Notes: generated from the sequence alone by a model not told the origin. DNA of 64,000 nucleotides from Oscillospiraceae bacterium (GCA_003538135.1 DPOR01000006.1:1-64000); one strand, 5' to 3'. Shown: positions 9,193 through 16,753, counted from the first letter of the stretch. A program made the numbers and translations.

Positions 9193-9645
9193 TCACCCCG
9201 CAATTTTCTGCGCGATATAATATATCACGCCGTAGACTGCCGCCGCCGCGCTGCCGTAGACTATAACCGGGCCCGCAACCTTGAACATATTAGCGCCCGT
9301 GCCCAAAATTCTGCCCTCGCTGCGAAACTCCATGGCGGGCGAAACGACCGCGTTTGCAAAGCCCGTTATCGGCACGAGCGTTCCCGCGCCCGCGTGACGG
9401 GCTATTTTATCGAACACGCCCAGAGCCGTCAGCGCGGCGGCAATGACAATGAGCGTGCACGGCACAAGGCTCGACACGGTTTTTTCGTCTGCGCCGAGAG
9501 ACTCATAGAGCATGGAAAAGCCCTCGCCTATCGCGCAGATGAGCCCGCCTGTCAAAAACGCCTTCAGAAGATTCATCAGCTTCGGACTCGGCGGCGAGGC
9601 GCGCTTCGTCATTTTTTCATATTCCTTTCCGGACAGCGACATCAT
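9193..9645 (-). CDS. spoVAC: Stage V sporulation protein AC
   Basis: 150 residues, the same length as the Bacillus protein. SpoVAC is an integral membrane protein of the spore inner membrane, needed for dipicolinic acid movement and reported to be mechanosensitive. Seen: AFLTGGLICAIGE near residue 30, a second hydrophobic segment, the conserved HAGAGTLVPITGFANAVVSPAMEF region, then GANMFKVAGPVIVYGS and a C-terminal membrane segment. Start at ATG 9645 (or the next ATG, 9642), with GAGGAG 5 nt upstream. First gene of spoVAC-spoVAD-ORF54, transcribed away from the ABC ATPase gene. Confidence 0.92.
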   Translation of the reverse strand: MMSLSGKEYEKMTKRASPPSPKLMNLLKAFLTGGLICAIGEGFSMLYESLGADEKTVSSLVPCTLIVIAAALTALGVFDKIARHAGAGTLVPITGFANAVVSPAMEFRSEGRILGTGANMFKVAGPVIVYGSAAAAVYGVIYYIAQKIAG

Positions 9646-9719
9646 CTCATCTCCTCGCGTCTATTTTCTGCAAGCGCGAAAGAAATATACCGCCGCTAAA
9701 ATAATTTACAAATGGTGAC

Positions 9720-9749
9720 TTGACTTAATGAGTAATATTGCGATAAAAT
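9720..9749 (+). promoter_or_regulatory. Sigma-A promoter of the ABC ATPase gene
   Basis: TTGACT (9720-9725), an 18-nt spacer and TAAAAT (9744-9749), 28 nt before the start codon. Confidence 0.5.
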
Positions 9750-9776
9750 TATAAAAAACACTTGAGGAGCTTTGCT

Positions 9777-10469
9777 ATGCCGCATCTTATCGAAGTCAAG
9801 GACGCATACAAAATATACAATCCCGGCGAAAACGAGGTTCACGCGCTCGACGGAGTCTCCCTGACCGTTGACCGCGGGGAATTTCTGATGATAGTCGGTC
9901 ACTCCGGCTCGGGCAAATCGACGCTGATGAATATGCTCGGTCTGCTCGATATCTGCACGAGCGGCGAATATCTCATCGACGGCAAGAATGTTTCAAACCT
10001 GACGGACGATGAGCTCTCGGAGATACGCAACAAGGAAATCGGCTTTATCTTCCAGGGCTTCAACCTCATTCCGAGCCTCACGGCAAAAGGCAACGTCGAG
10101 CTTCCGCTGATTTACAGGGGCGTCAAAAAGGAGGAGCGCGAAAAGCTCTCCGTTGACGCGCTGCGCAGAGTCGGACTCGAAAAGCGAATGAACCACCTGC
10201 CCTCGCAGATGTCCGGCGGTCAGCAGCAGCGAGTTGCGATAGCCCGCGCGGTGGCCGCGCGTCCGCCGATAATCCTCGCAGACGAGCCGACCGGAAACCT
10301 TGACTCGCACTCCGGCAAGGAGGTCATGAAAATACTCCACGAGCTCAACGACGAGGGGCGCACGATAATCTTAATCACCCACGACAACGAAATCGCCGAA
10401 GAGGGCACGCGCGTTGTCAGGATATCGGACGGAAAGATAATCGAGGATCGCCCGAGCAACAGAGTATAA
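9777..10469 (+). CDS. ABC transporter ATPase of the LolD/MacB-like type
   Basis: 230 residues. Start ATG 9777 (MPHLIEVKDAYKIY) with GAGGAG 7 nt upstream; a TTG at 9762 would leave no ribosome site. Walker A GHSGSGKST at 41-49, Q-loop FIFQGFNL near 91-98, signature MSGGQQQR near 145-152, Walker B IILADEPTGNLD near 166-177 and switch H in THD near 202. The spacing and the GNLDSHSGKEVM stretch are typical of MacB/LolD/SalX-type ATPases, which work with FtsX/MacB-fold permeases on lipoproteins, peptides or antibiotics. No permease gene lies beside it: a terminator follows directly. It must pair with a permease encoded elsewhere, so the substrate is unknown. Confidence 0.9.
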   Translation: MPHLIEVKDAYKIYNPGENEVHALDGVSLTVDRGEFLMIVGHSGSGKSTLMNMLGLLDICTSGEYLIDGKNVSNLTDDELSEIRNKEIGFIFQGFNLIPSLTAKGNVELPLIYRGVKKEEREKLSVDALRRVGLEKRMNHLPSQMSGGQQQRVAIARAVAARPPIILADEPTGNLDSHSGKEVMKILHELNDEGRTIILITHDNEIAEEGTRVVRISDGKIIEDRPSNRV

Positions 10470-10503
10470 GCATTGGGGCATTGCCCTGCCCGTAAAGCAG
10501 CAG

Positions 10504-10540
10504 ATCCTACCCACGTTTTTGTTGGGTAGGATTTGTTTTT
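10504..10540 (+). terminator. Terminator after the ABC ATPase gene
   Basis: Stem ATCCTACCCA (10504-10513) with TGGGTAGGAT (10523-10532), a 9-nt loop, then TGTTTTTT. Confidence 0.85.
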
Positions 10541-10754
10541 TATATTGTGCGTTATTCGTCCGACAAACAGGGATGTGGCGAGCAGCTGCAAGAGGTAAAC
10601 CGCAGGAGCAAACTTTGTTCCCCCGCAAAATACAACGGCTAACATATATTGAATCGCGTATGAGCGAATATTATCTGTCCGCGGTTTATATGGTAATTTA
10701 CGGCTTTCCTAAATTCGCAGAACACGAAAAAACGGATGAGGACATTTGCCAAAA
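10541..10754. other. Intergenic stretch with a repeat fragment shared with 56323-56355
   Basis: No gene is supported. The 33 bases at 10693-10725 (gtaatttacggctttcct... ending in cgcagaacac) match 56323-56355 with 2 differences. This lies directly beside structured repeat copy B. Confidence 0.55.
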
Positions 10755-11090
10755 GGTAAAGCAAGCGACTTTATAAAACCCGATGAACAAGTTTCCAATA
10801 GCCGCGCCGCAGTGGTAGAAGCTATCTGAGAACTGCGAGGGAACGGCGTACTTTGTACGCCGCACGAGCCCGTACTGTTTGAGCGAAGCGCGTTTACGGG
10901 CGAATGTGCCGAGCTGCCTACTGAGAAGAGTAAGCTTTGTACTGCGGCGCGGCGTTCGCGAGGTCTCGGGGCGAAGCCCTGAGTTTGCTTTTCTTTTGCA
11001 GGCGTTTTCTTTTTCAAATAAAAAGAAAATGCCGAAACGCTGTAGAAGACAAAATATTTCGTTAAGGTAGGTAGCGAAGGTAGTTGGCAA
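10755..11090 (+). repeat. Structured non-coding repeat, copy B (inverted relative to copy A at 7215-7745)
   Basis: This is the inverted counterpart of copy A, without the 185-bp palindromic insert. It ends with aaggtaggtagcgaagg. Together the copies enclose the spoVAC-spoVAD-ABC ATPase block as a pair of long inverted repeats about 3 kb apart. ORFs of about 100-140 codons in it are Arg/Ser-rich, without ribosome sites, and are treated as spurious. Confidence 0.75.
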
Positions 11091-11129
11091 AAAATTTATA
11101 GTATAACATCGTGACACTAACACGTCAAA

Positions 11130-11156
11130 GGGTCGTCGAGTCGCCGACCCCTACAA
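11130..11156. repeat. Short palindromic repeat, copy 2 of 3
   Basis: GGGTCG (11130-11135), the core TCGAGTCGC, CGACCC (11145-11150), then CTACAA. Arms are changed in concert relative to copy 1 at 7807. Confidence 0.6.
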
Positions 11157-11185
11157 AGAAGCAAAGCTTTTCGCAATTTCCTTGT

Positions 11186-11254
11186 AGGGGTGAGCTTAGC
11201 TCACCTGCTGTAGTCACTGCATAAGCCGCGGGCAGATAATATCCGCCCCTACAG
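11186..11254. repeat. Two further short palindromes in tandem
   Basis: GGTGAGC-TTA-GCTCACC at 11189-11204, and GCGGGCAGATAATATCCGCCC beginning at 11228, next to CCTACA. A relative of the second lies at 56288-56313 (GGGCGGATATTATTCGCCCGC-like). With copy 2 at 11130, three different palindromic units sit within 125 bp. The rest of 11255-11340 holds nothing I recognise. Confidence 0.5.
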
Positions 11255-11342
11255 TGCATCTCTTGCAACTCCCCCGCAAAGCTCAATTTGTTATTACATC
11301 ACATTACATACTTGCACACTGCTTACTCATCGCTTTGGGCAT

Positions 11343-11371
11343 GAAAAAAGGACTGCCTATAAGACAGTCCT
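11343..11371 (-). terminator. Terminator of the G5/3D gene
   Basis: On the minus strand stem AGGACTG / CAGTCCT (11371-11365 with 11355-11349) is followed by TTTTTTCAT, 14 nt after the stop codon. Confidence 0.75.
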
Positions 11372-11384
11372 GATTTTCAATTCA

Positions 11385-12653
11385 TCAGAGAACGTAGATT
11401 CGAACGCCTCTGTAGCCCCATGCACAGCACTCCTCATATGTGTTCATATAGAGGTCTACAGTGCAGGAATTTCTCTTTGCAAATCCGCCGGTATCGGCCG
11501 CTATGCAGTAGCCGTAGACGAACTTGCCGTCAAGCGAGACGATATAGAGCTCGGTGCCGTAAGGGAACTGCTTGGGGTTGACCGCGATGTGTCCGGGCAT
11601 CGGCTTGCGTCCGGATGCCGTTCCCGTGCCGCCGTAATATGCGGTTGCGGTGCCGTCAACTATCTTCTTGTAGTTCTTGGGTACGCCGTTCGCGTTCAGC
11701 TGAACTCTCGAGGGAACCTTGAGCTCGGATATCGGCGTATGGGTCTTGAGCTTGATGCTCTTGACGCGCTTAACTCTGCCCTTGAGGATGACCTCGGTCA
11801 CCATCTGCTTGGTCACTTCTTCGTTGACGGTCTCGGACGAGTCGAGGTCGCCGTTGACATATTTGTCCTTATAGGTGACCTTTTTTTCGCCGTCGACACC
11901 CTTAACGGAGACCTTTGTCTGGTCAACGTAGAGGTCGGGGGTTCTCTTTGTAACCGTGTCAAACGGAACCTTGACGGTCTCGGTGCGCTCTTTATACTCA
12001 ATACGAAGAACGCTTATCTCCATGCCGTTTGTGAGCTCACTGTCAAGTGCGGGGTCGGTCTCGTCATTTTCGCCGAGCTTTATGCCCGCGCGGGCAACAG
12101 CATCCTTGACTGTGCCGGAGGCTATCTGGACATCGTTTGACTTTCCGTCCGCTATGACCGTAACGCCGAACGAACGCTTTATCTCGAGGGTCTTATCGCT
12201 GCTGACGAACTCACCGTCGGCGAGATTTGTCTCGTCGAACTTGCCAAGAGTCAAGCCGTGCTTCTCGAGCATCTGCGCCGCAGGGCCGGCGCCGTTGAGG
12301 TAAAACTCCTCGCCCTTGTCGATAACTTTAATAACCTGCGCGCGAAGAACAGTCACCGTACAATTCGTGCCCGCCTCAAAAGAGGATGAGTCGAGATAAT
12401 CATATTTGCCGAGTGACAGTGTATCAGCGTTATCTTCAATGAATTTTTCAACTGAGTCTGCGCGGGTCGAAACTGTGTAGGCCGTTTTGCCTGCCTCGTT
12501 TACGGTAACCTTATAGGTTGCCGCAGCCGCAAACGCGGTCACCGTCACAACGGAGACGATAATCGCCAGGGCTGAAACCGTTGCCAGAACTTTACGTTTT
12601 GACAGATTTCTCACGGGCAGTTTGGCAAAGAAAGCCTTGATATGCTCTAACAT
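11385..12653 (-). CDS. Cell-wall protein with DUF348, G5 and 3D domains (RpfB/YuiC/YabE-like)
   Basis: 422 residues from ATG 12653 (MLEHIKAFFAKL), with AAAGGAG 9 nt upstream; a longer upstream frame has no support. One membrane or signal segment lies at about 21-44. It is followed by about three ubiquitin-like DUF348 units, a G5 domain near 215-300 (VPFDTVTKR... VSVKGVDG), and a C-terminal 3D domain from about 332 with the conserved pieces GTATAYYG, TASGRKP, AADTGG and VDLYM, which supply the Asp residues that name the fold. 3D domains resemble the catalytic core of MltA-type lytic transglycosylases, so a role in peptidoglycan remodelling is likely (family knowledge). It has its own promoter and terminator and so is monocistronic. 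Confidence 0.9.
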   Translation of the reverse strand: MLEHIKAFFAKLPVRNLSKRKVLATVSALAIIVSVVTVTAFAAAATYKVTVNEAGKTAYTVSTRADSVEKFIEDNADTLSLGKYDYLDSSSFEAGTNCTVTVLRAQVIKVIDKGEEFYLNGAGPAAQMLEKHGLTLGKFDETNLADGEFVSSDKTLEIKRSFGVTVIADGKSNDVQIASGTVKDAVARAGIKLGENDETDPALDSELTNGMEISVLRIEYKERTETVKVPFDTVTKRTPDLYVDQTKVSVKGVDGEKKVTYKDKYVNGDLDSSETVNEEVTKQMVTEVILKGRVKRVKSIKLKTHTPISELKVPSRVQLNANGVPKNYKKIVDGTATAYYGGTGTASGRKPMPGHIAVNPKQFPYGTELYIVSLDGKFVYGYCIAADTGGFAKRNSCTVDLYMNTYEECCAWGYRGVRIYVL

Positions 12654-12725
12654 TGGGTAATACTCCTTTGTTCTTTGCTTTGGATTCCGTGGGTATACTG
12701 AGCCGTTGCTTGAACGACTTTTGCT

Positions 12726-12754
12726 ATTATATTGACACAATCGGCATTTGTCAA
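12726..12754 (-). promoter_or_regulatory. Sigma-A promoter of the G5/3D gene
   Basis: Consensus TTGACA (12754-12749), a 17-nt spacer and TATAAT (12731-12726) on the minus strand, about 70 nt before the start codon. Confidence 0.8.
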
Positions 12755-12774
12755 ATTTTTTTCGCCTTTTGTTT

Positions 12775-12789
12775 TGTGCAAATTGCACA
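12775..12789. promoter_or_regulatory. Perfect palindrome TGTGCAA-A-TTGCACA upstream of the G5/3D promoter
   Basis: A 15-base palindrome, also readable as TGTGC-N5-GCACA. It begins 20 nt upstream of the -35 box and is centred near -63 from the predicted start. The same TGTGC-N5-GCACA element precedes the surface protein promoter at 6821-6835, which suggests a common regulator. Confidence 0.45.
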
Positions 12790-13281
12790 GCGGCGCCGAC
12801 AAATTAACTTCGATAACGCTCAAAGTGTGGCGCTGAGTCTTGAAATAACTCGCTAAAATGGGAAAAAATGGCTAAACTTTTGTGAAAAGTTCAAAAAGTT
12901 ACAAATGGTTACAAATCTATGAAAAAGCGTAACAAAATCGCTGCTTTGTTGGCTTTGAAGAATCATTTTGCGTTGTATTAGCTCCACTTGATATGATTCG
13001 GAATCGCGGTTTAAAGCATGACATTGCAGAAAGCAATTAAAAGCCGTAAATCTTTCAGCTTTACAGAAAATTACTTTCAAAAATGAAGTAAAAACTGTAA
13101 AGTAAAAAGCTTTACAGCTGTTCTCTGTTTTCCGTCACACCGACGAAGCTTTCAAGCGACATTTTTCGACGGATTTTTGCCGCCAAAACGCCCTATATAT
13201 AAAAGGTATACAAAAAGCGGCTATGCACGCTTATTATTACGCACATATAGGCATTATACAAGTGATTTTTAGCGTGAAATA
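12790..13281. other. Intergenic stretch between the G5/3D promoter and rpmA
   Basis: AT-rich, no gene supported. A hairpin with 8-bp arms CTGTAAAG/CTTTACAG lies at 13095-13117 and belongs to a recurring hairpin type in this window (see 7959, 16732, 16875, 45041). Confidence 0.5.
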
Positions 13282-13312
13282 TAAAAAAACAGCCTCGCCG
13301 AAGCAAAGCTGT
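13282..13312 (-). terminator. Terminator of rplU-prp-rpmA
   Basis: On the minus strand 10 paired positions (with two G-U pairs) close a TTCG tetraloop: ACAGCTTTGC-TTCG-GCGAGGCTGT, followed by TTTTTTAT. It lies 21 nt after the rpmA stop. Confidence 0.85.
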
Positions 13313-13333
13313 AATTTTAAAAATTCAGGCAGA

Positions 13334-13618
13334 TTACTGCTCGACAGCGTAAACGCTGACTTTCTTGCGATCCTTGCCCATTCTCTCGAACTTGACGTTG
13401 CCGTCGATGAGAGCGAAGAGGGTGTCATCAGAACCCTTGCCGACGTTGTTGCCGGGATGAATGTGGGTTCCGCGCTGTCTGACAAGGACATTGCCTGCGA
13501 GAACGAACTGACCGTCGCCTCTCTTGACACCGAGTCTCTTGGCCTCGGAATCACGGCCGTTCTTGGTCGATCCGCCGCCCTTCTTATGTGCGAAAAGCTG
13601 AATATTTATCTTGAGCAT
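13334..13618 (-). CDS. rpmA: 50S ribosomal protein L27
   Basis: 94 residues beginning [18 protein letters not shown]. The segment before AHKKGGGST is the N-terminal extension of Firmicute L27 that is removed by the protease Prp after the Phe of LQLF-type sequences (family knowledge); mature L27 then begins AHKKGGGST. The rest matches L27: [20 protein letters not shown] and the [18 protein letters not shown] region. It lies directly downstream of prp and rplU in one operon. The next feature is the terminator. Confidence 0.97.
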   Translation of the reverse strand: MLKINIQLFAHKKGGGSTKNGRDSEAKRLGVKRGDGQFVLAGNVLVRQRGTHIHPGNNVGKGSDDTLFALIDGNVKFERMGKDRKKVSVYAVEQ

Positions 13619-13622
13619 TGTG

Positions 13623-13928
13623 TTACACCTCCGTAATGACTTTGATCTTTTTCGGGTACTGCTTTGAAAGCTCCGTCAGATGCAGCTTCAGTCCGTCGAG
13701 AACCGCCGCTGCCGAGGTATCGTCCGCGTTGACGGAGAACCTGAAGTGCCCGTCCTGCTCGGAGATATCGGCGTGAACATCGATAACATCGGTGACGGTA
13801 TTGGCCGCCATATACACCGCGGACGAGACCGCCGCGCAAACAATATCACTGCCGGCGTTGCCGCCCGCATGACCGGTTATCTCAAATCCCCTGCCGCTCT
13901 CGCTTTCAAAAAATACCGCTCTTATCAT
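13623..13928 (-). CDS. prp: Ribosomal-processing cysteine protease Prp
   Basis: 101 residues. Prp removes the N-terminal extension of L27, and its gene lies between rplU and rpmA in Firmicutes, exactly as here. Catalytic candidates are His20 in TGHAG and Cys31 in IVCAAVS, the spacing typical of the family. The gene starts 3 nt after the rplU stop codon and ends 4 nt before rpmA starts, so the three are probably translated in a coupled way. The extended L27 next door is its substrate. Confidence 0.95.
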   Translation of the reverse strand: MIRAVFFESESGRGFEITGHAGGNAGSDIVCAAVSSAVYMAANTVTDVIDVHADISEQDGHFRFSVNADDTSAAAVLDGLKLHLTELSKQYPKKIKVITEV

Positions 13929-13931
13929 TGG

Positions 13932-14243
13932 TTAAGCGTTGATAGCGGAAATTTCCACCTTGGTGTAGGGCTGTCTGTGGCCGAGCTTGCGCTTCTCGTT
14001 CTTCTTGGGCTTGTAGGTGAAGACGGTAATCTTCTTGGCCTTGCCGTTCTTGAGAACCTTAGCCGTAACAGTAGCTCCTGCAACAGTGGGGGTACCGACA
14101 ACGACGCCGTCATCCTTGCCGACGACCATAACCTTGTCAAAAACGACTTCCTGCTCAGGCTCAACGTCCAGCTTCTCGATGAATACGACATCGCCGGCCT
14201 GAACCTTATACTGCTTTCCGCCGGTTTCGATAATTGCGTACAT
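13932..14243 (-). CDS. rplU: 50S ribosomal protein L21
   Basis: 103 residues from ATG 14243 ([14 protein letters not shown]), with AAGGAAGG upstream; a TTG one codon earlier is not needed. Conserved L21 features are the N-terminal [11 protein letters not shown] motif and the C-terminal VFTYKPKKN... [11 protein letters not shown] stretch, typical of the 23S rRNA-binding end. First gene of rplU-prp-rpmA, with its own promoter and an ~88-nt leader. Confidence 0.97.
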   Translation of the reverse strand: MYAIIETGGKQYKVQAGDVVFIEKLDVEPEQEVVFDKVMVVGKDDGVVVGTPTVAGATVTAKVLKNGKAKKITVFTYKPKKNEKRKLGHRQPYTKVEISAINA

Positions 14244-14331
14244 CAATATTTACCTTCCTTTTTTCAAGACTCGCTATGTGCGGGCGGGATAATCCTCTTC
14301 ATAGTGCAAAGCACAGCCCGAGATATGCGGC
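14244..14331 (-). ncRNA. Possible L21 leader (5' UTR of rplU)
   Basis: The predicted rplU transcript has an ~88-nt leader. Firmicute rplU genes commonly carry a structured leader thought to mediate autoregulation (Rfam L21 leader class). I see short complementary stretches (for example TGCTTTGCA and the GC-rich GGGCGGGATAATCC area) but cannot confirm the consensus fold by eye. Confidence 0.35.
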
Positions 14332-14338
14332 ATAGGTG

Positions 14339-14368
14339 ATTATATCATATACAGCACCCGATTGTCAA
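14339..14368 (-). promoter_or_regulatory. Sigma-A promoter of rplU-prp-rpmA
   Basis: TTGACA (14368-14363), an 18-nt spacer and TATAAT (14344-14339) on the minus strand, both perfect consensus. Confidence 0.8.
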
Positions 14369-14415
14369 ATATTACGGCAAAGTTTTTTGCGTTTTTGCGC
14401 TGTTTTTTGCAGTAA

Positions 14416-14444
14416 AAAGCTCCCCGGCGCAAAACCGGAGAGCC
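14416..14444 (-). terminator. Terminator after the PspC-domain gene
   Basis: On the minus strand GGCTCTCCGG and CCGGGGAGCT pair across a TTTTGCG loop and are followed by TTTTTACTG. It begins 10 nt after the stop codon. Confidence 0.7.
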
Positions 14445-14453
14445 AAATACTTA

Positions 14454-14687
14454 TTACTGTTCCTCGCTGTTGTCATAAGGGGGCTGAAGATCGTCCTCAT
14501 CGGGCATAACAAGCGCCATTATGACATAGACAAGAATCCCCGGGAATCCCGTAGTGAAGAGAGAGAGCAGCACAAAAAGCAGCCTGACTACAGTCACATC
14601 CATGTTGAGATACTCGGCAAGACCCGCGCAGACGCCGCAGATCTTCTTTTCGCTTGTTTTTTTATAAAGTTTCTTTTCCGACGCCAT
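14454..14687 (-). CDS. Small PspC-domain membrane protein
   Basis: 77 residues from ATG 14687 (MASEKKLYKKTSEKK), with AAGGAC upstream; an earlier in-frame start lacks support. The N-terminal half carries the PspC signature (KKICGVCAGLAEYLNMDVTVVRLLFVLLSL), then a membrane segment ending VIMALVMP and an acidic tail (DEDDLQPPYDNSEEQ). Stand-alone PspC proteins are common in Gram-positive bacteria and are linked to envelope stress, but their function is not settled. It lies downstream of folD on the same strand, 50 nt away. Confidence 0.85.
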   Translation of the reverse strand: MASEKKLYKKTSEKKICGVCAGLAEYLNMDVTVVRLLFVLLSLFTTGFPGILVYVIMALVMPDEDDLQPPYDNSEEQ

Positions 14688-14737
14688 AAAAATCGTCCTT
14701 TCCAAAATGAGTTATTGCGATATCCGCAAAAGCGGTG

Positions 14738-15592
14738 TTATCCTATATTGTTCTGATGCGCCGCAGCCTCTGCGGTGTTTCGCATGAGCAGTGCGACAGT
14801 CATCGGGCCCACGCCGCCCGGCACGGGCGTTATTGCGCCGGCTATTTTGCTGACGCTTTCAAAATCGACATCGCCGCAGAGCTTGCCGTTTTCGTCCCTG
14901 TTCATGCCGACATCTATGACCGCCGCGCCGGGCTTTACCATATCCGCGGTTATCATTTTCGCCCTGCCGACCGCCGCGATGAGTATATCGGCGTTCGAGG
15001 TGAACGAGGCGAGATTCTCGGTCTTAGAATGGCAGACGGTGACGGTGGAGTTCTCTCTGAGCATGAGCATTGCCATGGGCTTGCCGACAATGTTGCTCCT
15101 GCCGACGATAACGCAGTTTTTGCCCGCCGTCTCGATTTTCTCGTGATGCAGCATCTCGACTATGCCCGCCGGAGTGCAGGGCAGAAACACGCTGCCGCCC
15201 GTCACTACCGCGCCGACATTCTGCGGATGGAAGCAGTCAACGTCCTTTTCGGGCGAGATGCGGCGGATAAGCTCGTCTGAGTCGATGTGCTCGGGCACGG
15301 GGAGCTGGCAGAGTATGCCGCTGACCGAGCTGTCCCGATTGAGCTTGTCGATGAGCTCGATAAGCTCTTCCTGCGCAGTCTGCGCGGGAAGTGCAAATTC
15401 GAGCGACTTTATACCGACCTTTTCGCAGCTCTTCTTTTTGTTGTTGACATACACCCTCGAGGCGGGGTCGTCTCCGACGATTATGACCGCAAGGCACGGC
15501 TCAACGCCGCGGCTTTTCAGATATTCCACGCGCTCGCGTACCGAGTCGAGCACCTCTGCGGAAATAAGCTTTCCGTCTATCAGCTTTGCCAT
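14738..15592 (-). CDS. folD: Bifunctional methylenetetrahydrofolate dehydrogenase / methenyltetrahydrofolate cyclohydrolase
   Basis: 284 residues, the normal FolD length. It interconverts 5,10-methylene-, methenyl- and 10-formyl-tetrahydrofolate in the cytosol for purine and formyl-Met supply. Seen: GDDPASRVYVNNKKKSCEKVG with the catalytic YxxxK motif, QLPVPEHID, the PEKDVDCFHPQNVG loop, PCTPAGIVEML, the dinucleotide site GRSNIVGKPMAMLML, and the closing ITPVPGGVGPMTVALL. Start taken at ATG 15592 (MAKLIDGKL), 23 nt after the lgt stop; the ribosome site (GGAAAG) is weak and somewhat distant. Probably co-transcribed with lgt. Confidence 0.96.
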   Translation of the reverse strand: MAKLIDGKLISAEVLDSVRERVEYLKSRGVEPCLAVIIVGDDPASRVYVNNKKKSCEKVGIKSLEFALPAQTAQEELIELIDKLNRDSSVSGILCQLPVPEHIDSDELIRRISPEKDVDCFHPQNVGAVVTGGSVFLPCTPAGIVEMLHHEKIETAGKNCVIVGRSNIVGKPMAMLMLRENSTVTVCHSKTENLASFTSNADILIAAVGRAKMITADMVKPGAAVIDVGMNRDENGKLCGDVDFESVSKIAGAITPVPGGVGPMTVALLMRNTAEAAAHQNNIG

Positions 15593-15615
15593 CTTATCCA
15601 CTCTTTCCAATTGAT

Positions 15616-16707
15616 TTATTCCGTTTTTCCGCTGTCTTCGTGCTTCTCCTCTTCGGGAGTCTTCTCGATTTTTTCTTCGGGCTCTTTTTCGGGAGCTTCT
15701 TCGGAAACCTCCTCGGACTTCTCCGCGGAAGTCTCCTCGGTCTGCGCCTGCATAGCGGCGGCCTCGTCCGCAAGACGCTCCTTCTTGGTCTTTACGGCGT
15801 CCTCCGGGAAGTAATCCACGCCCTCAATGGGCTTGGGATGCTTCGTGTATTTGACTGTGAACACTATATACAGCACAAAGCAGACGAGCATAAGCACGCC
15901 CGAGACTACCTGAGAAACTCTTATAGTCGTGTGTGCGATATAGAGGCTGTCGGTTCTGAAGCCCTCGATTATCATTCTGCCCAGCCCGTACCACGCGCCG
16001 TAGCCGAGGAAAAGCTGACCGCTGAATTTTCTGAACTTCTTATAGATAACATAGAGGATGAGGAATCCGATGAGGCACCACAGCGACTCATAGAGGAAGG
16101 TCGGATGAACGGGCTTATTCGGATCCATGGTTATGCCCTTTTCCGCGAGCAGCTGACTGTCCTGAATTATCGTCGCCGCTATCTTTTTGCTCCACATTCC
16201 CCACGGGGCGTCGGTATTCGTGCCGAAGGCCTCCTGATTCATGAAGTTGCCCCAGCGTCCGATTCCCTGACCGATAAGCAGGCTGATGCCGCCCATATCA
16301 AGTAGGTTAAGAATATTTATCTTTCTGACCTTGCAGACTATGAACGCGGCGATGAGTCCGCCGATTATTCCGCCGTATATGGCGAGACCGCCCTGCCAGA
16401 TCTGCGGTATCTCCGCCGGATGGAGCTTATAATAGTCCCACTGGAATATAACATAGTACGCACGCGCACCGATTATTCCCGCGAGAGTGCCGTAGATGAG
16501 CACATCAAGCATCTTATCGAGGCTTATGCGCCACTTGTAGGCCATTCTGCCGCCGAAGAGCGCGGCGAGTATAAAGCCGAAGGCGATAATGACTCCGTAG
16601 AACTTGATGCTTATCTCGTTTCCGAAGAGCGAGAACTCAACGAGGGTCGACGGGATGTTGAATCCCCTCTTGATCCATGTGAAATAGACGGTTGTGAAAT
16701 CGGACAT
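15616..16707 (-). CDS. lgt: Prolipoprotein diacylglyceryl transferase
   Basis: 363 residues. Transfers diacylglycerol from phosphatidylglycerol to the lipobox Cys of lipoproteins at the membrane, so it would act on the three lipoproteins encoded at 52382-56097. Seen: several membrane segments, YGVIIAFGFILAALFGG near the start, GRAYYV-like GARAYYVIFQW, the family signature GRWGNFMNQEAFG, and HPTFLYESLW. Start ATG 16707 is preceded by GAGAGG at a 9-nt distance; ATGs at 16713 and 16716 are too close to it. The last ~55 residues form a Glu/Lys-rich tail (APEKEPEEKIEK-type) not needed for the family, probably cytosolic. Confidence 0.96.
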   Translation of the reverse strand: MSDFTTVYFTWIKRGFNIPSTLVEFSLFGNEISIKFYGVIIAFGFILAALFGGRMAYKWRISLDKMLDVLIYGTLAGIIGARAYYVIFQWDYYKLHPAEIPQIWQGGLAIYGGIIGGLIAAFIVCKVRKINILNLLDMGGISLLIGQGIGRWGNFMNQEAFGTNTDAPWGMWSKKIAATIIQDSQLLAEKGITMDPNKPVHPTFLYESLWCLIGFLILYVIYKKFRKFSGQLFLGYGAWYGLGRMIIEGFRTDSLYIAHTTIRVSQVVSGVLMLVCFVLYIVFTVKYTKHPKPIEGVDYFPEDAVKTKKERLADEAAAMQAQTEETSAEKSEEVSEEAPEKEPEEKIEKTPEEEKHEDSGKTE

Positions 16708-16731
16708 ATACATCATCCTCTCATTTTAAGA

Positions 16732-16753
16732 TGTAAAGCTGATTAGCTTTACA
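16732..16753. repeat. Hairpin TGTAAAGCT-GATT-AGCTTTACA before lgt
   Basis: Perfect 9-bp arms with a 4-nt loop, 25 nt upstream of the lgt start codon. No U-run follows, so it need not be a terminator. Same core as hairpins at 7959, 13095, 16875 and 45041. Confidence 0.5.

Noticed and set aside
10698..11123. 141-codon ORF on the minus strand inside repeat copy B
   Set aside because: Runs through non-coding repeat DNA, is Arg/Ser/Leu-rich, has no ribosome site, and the matching frame is broken in copy A.
11397..11420. tRNA-like GATTCGAAC sequence
   Set aside because: Lies inside the 3D-domain coding sequence and has no cloverleaf around it.
12654..12725. Cyclic-di-AMP (ydaO-type) riboswitch before the G5/3D gene, as known for wall-hydrolase genes
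   Set aside because: The promoter leaves a leader of about 65-70 nt, too short for that riboswitch.
13288..13636. CRISPR-like or array-like repeats near rpmA and in the 39931-40150 region
   Set aside because: Repeats are short, of unequal spacing and self-complementary with palindromic spacers; no cas genes are present.
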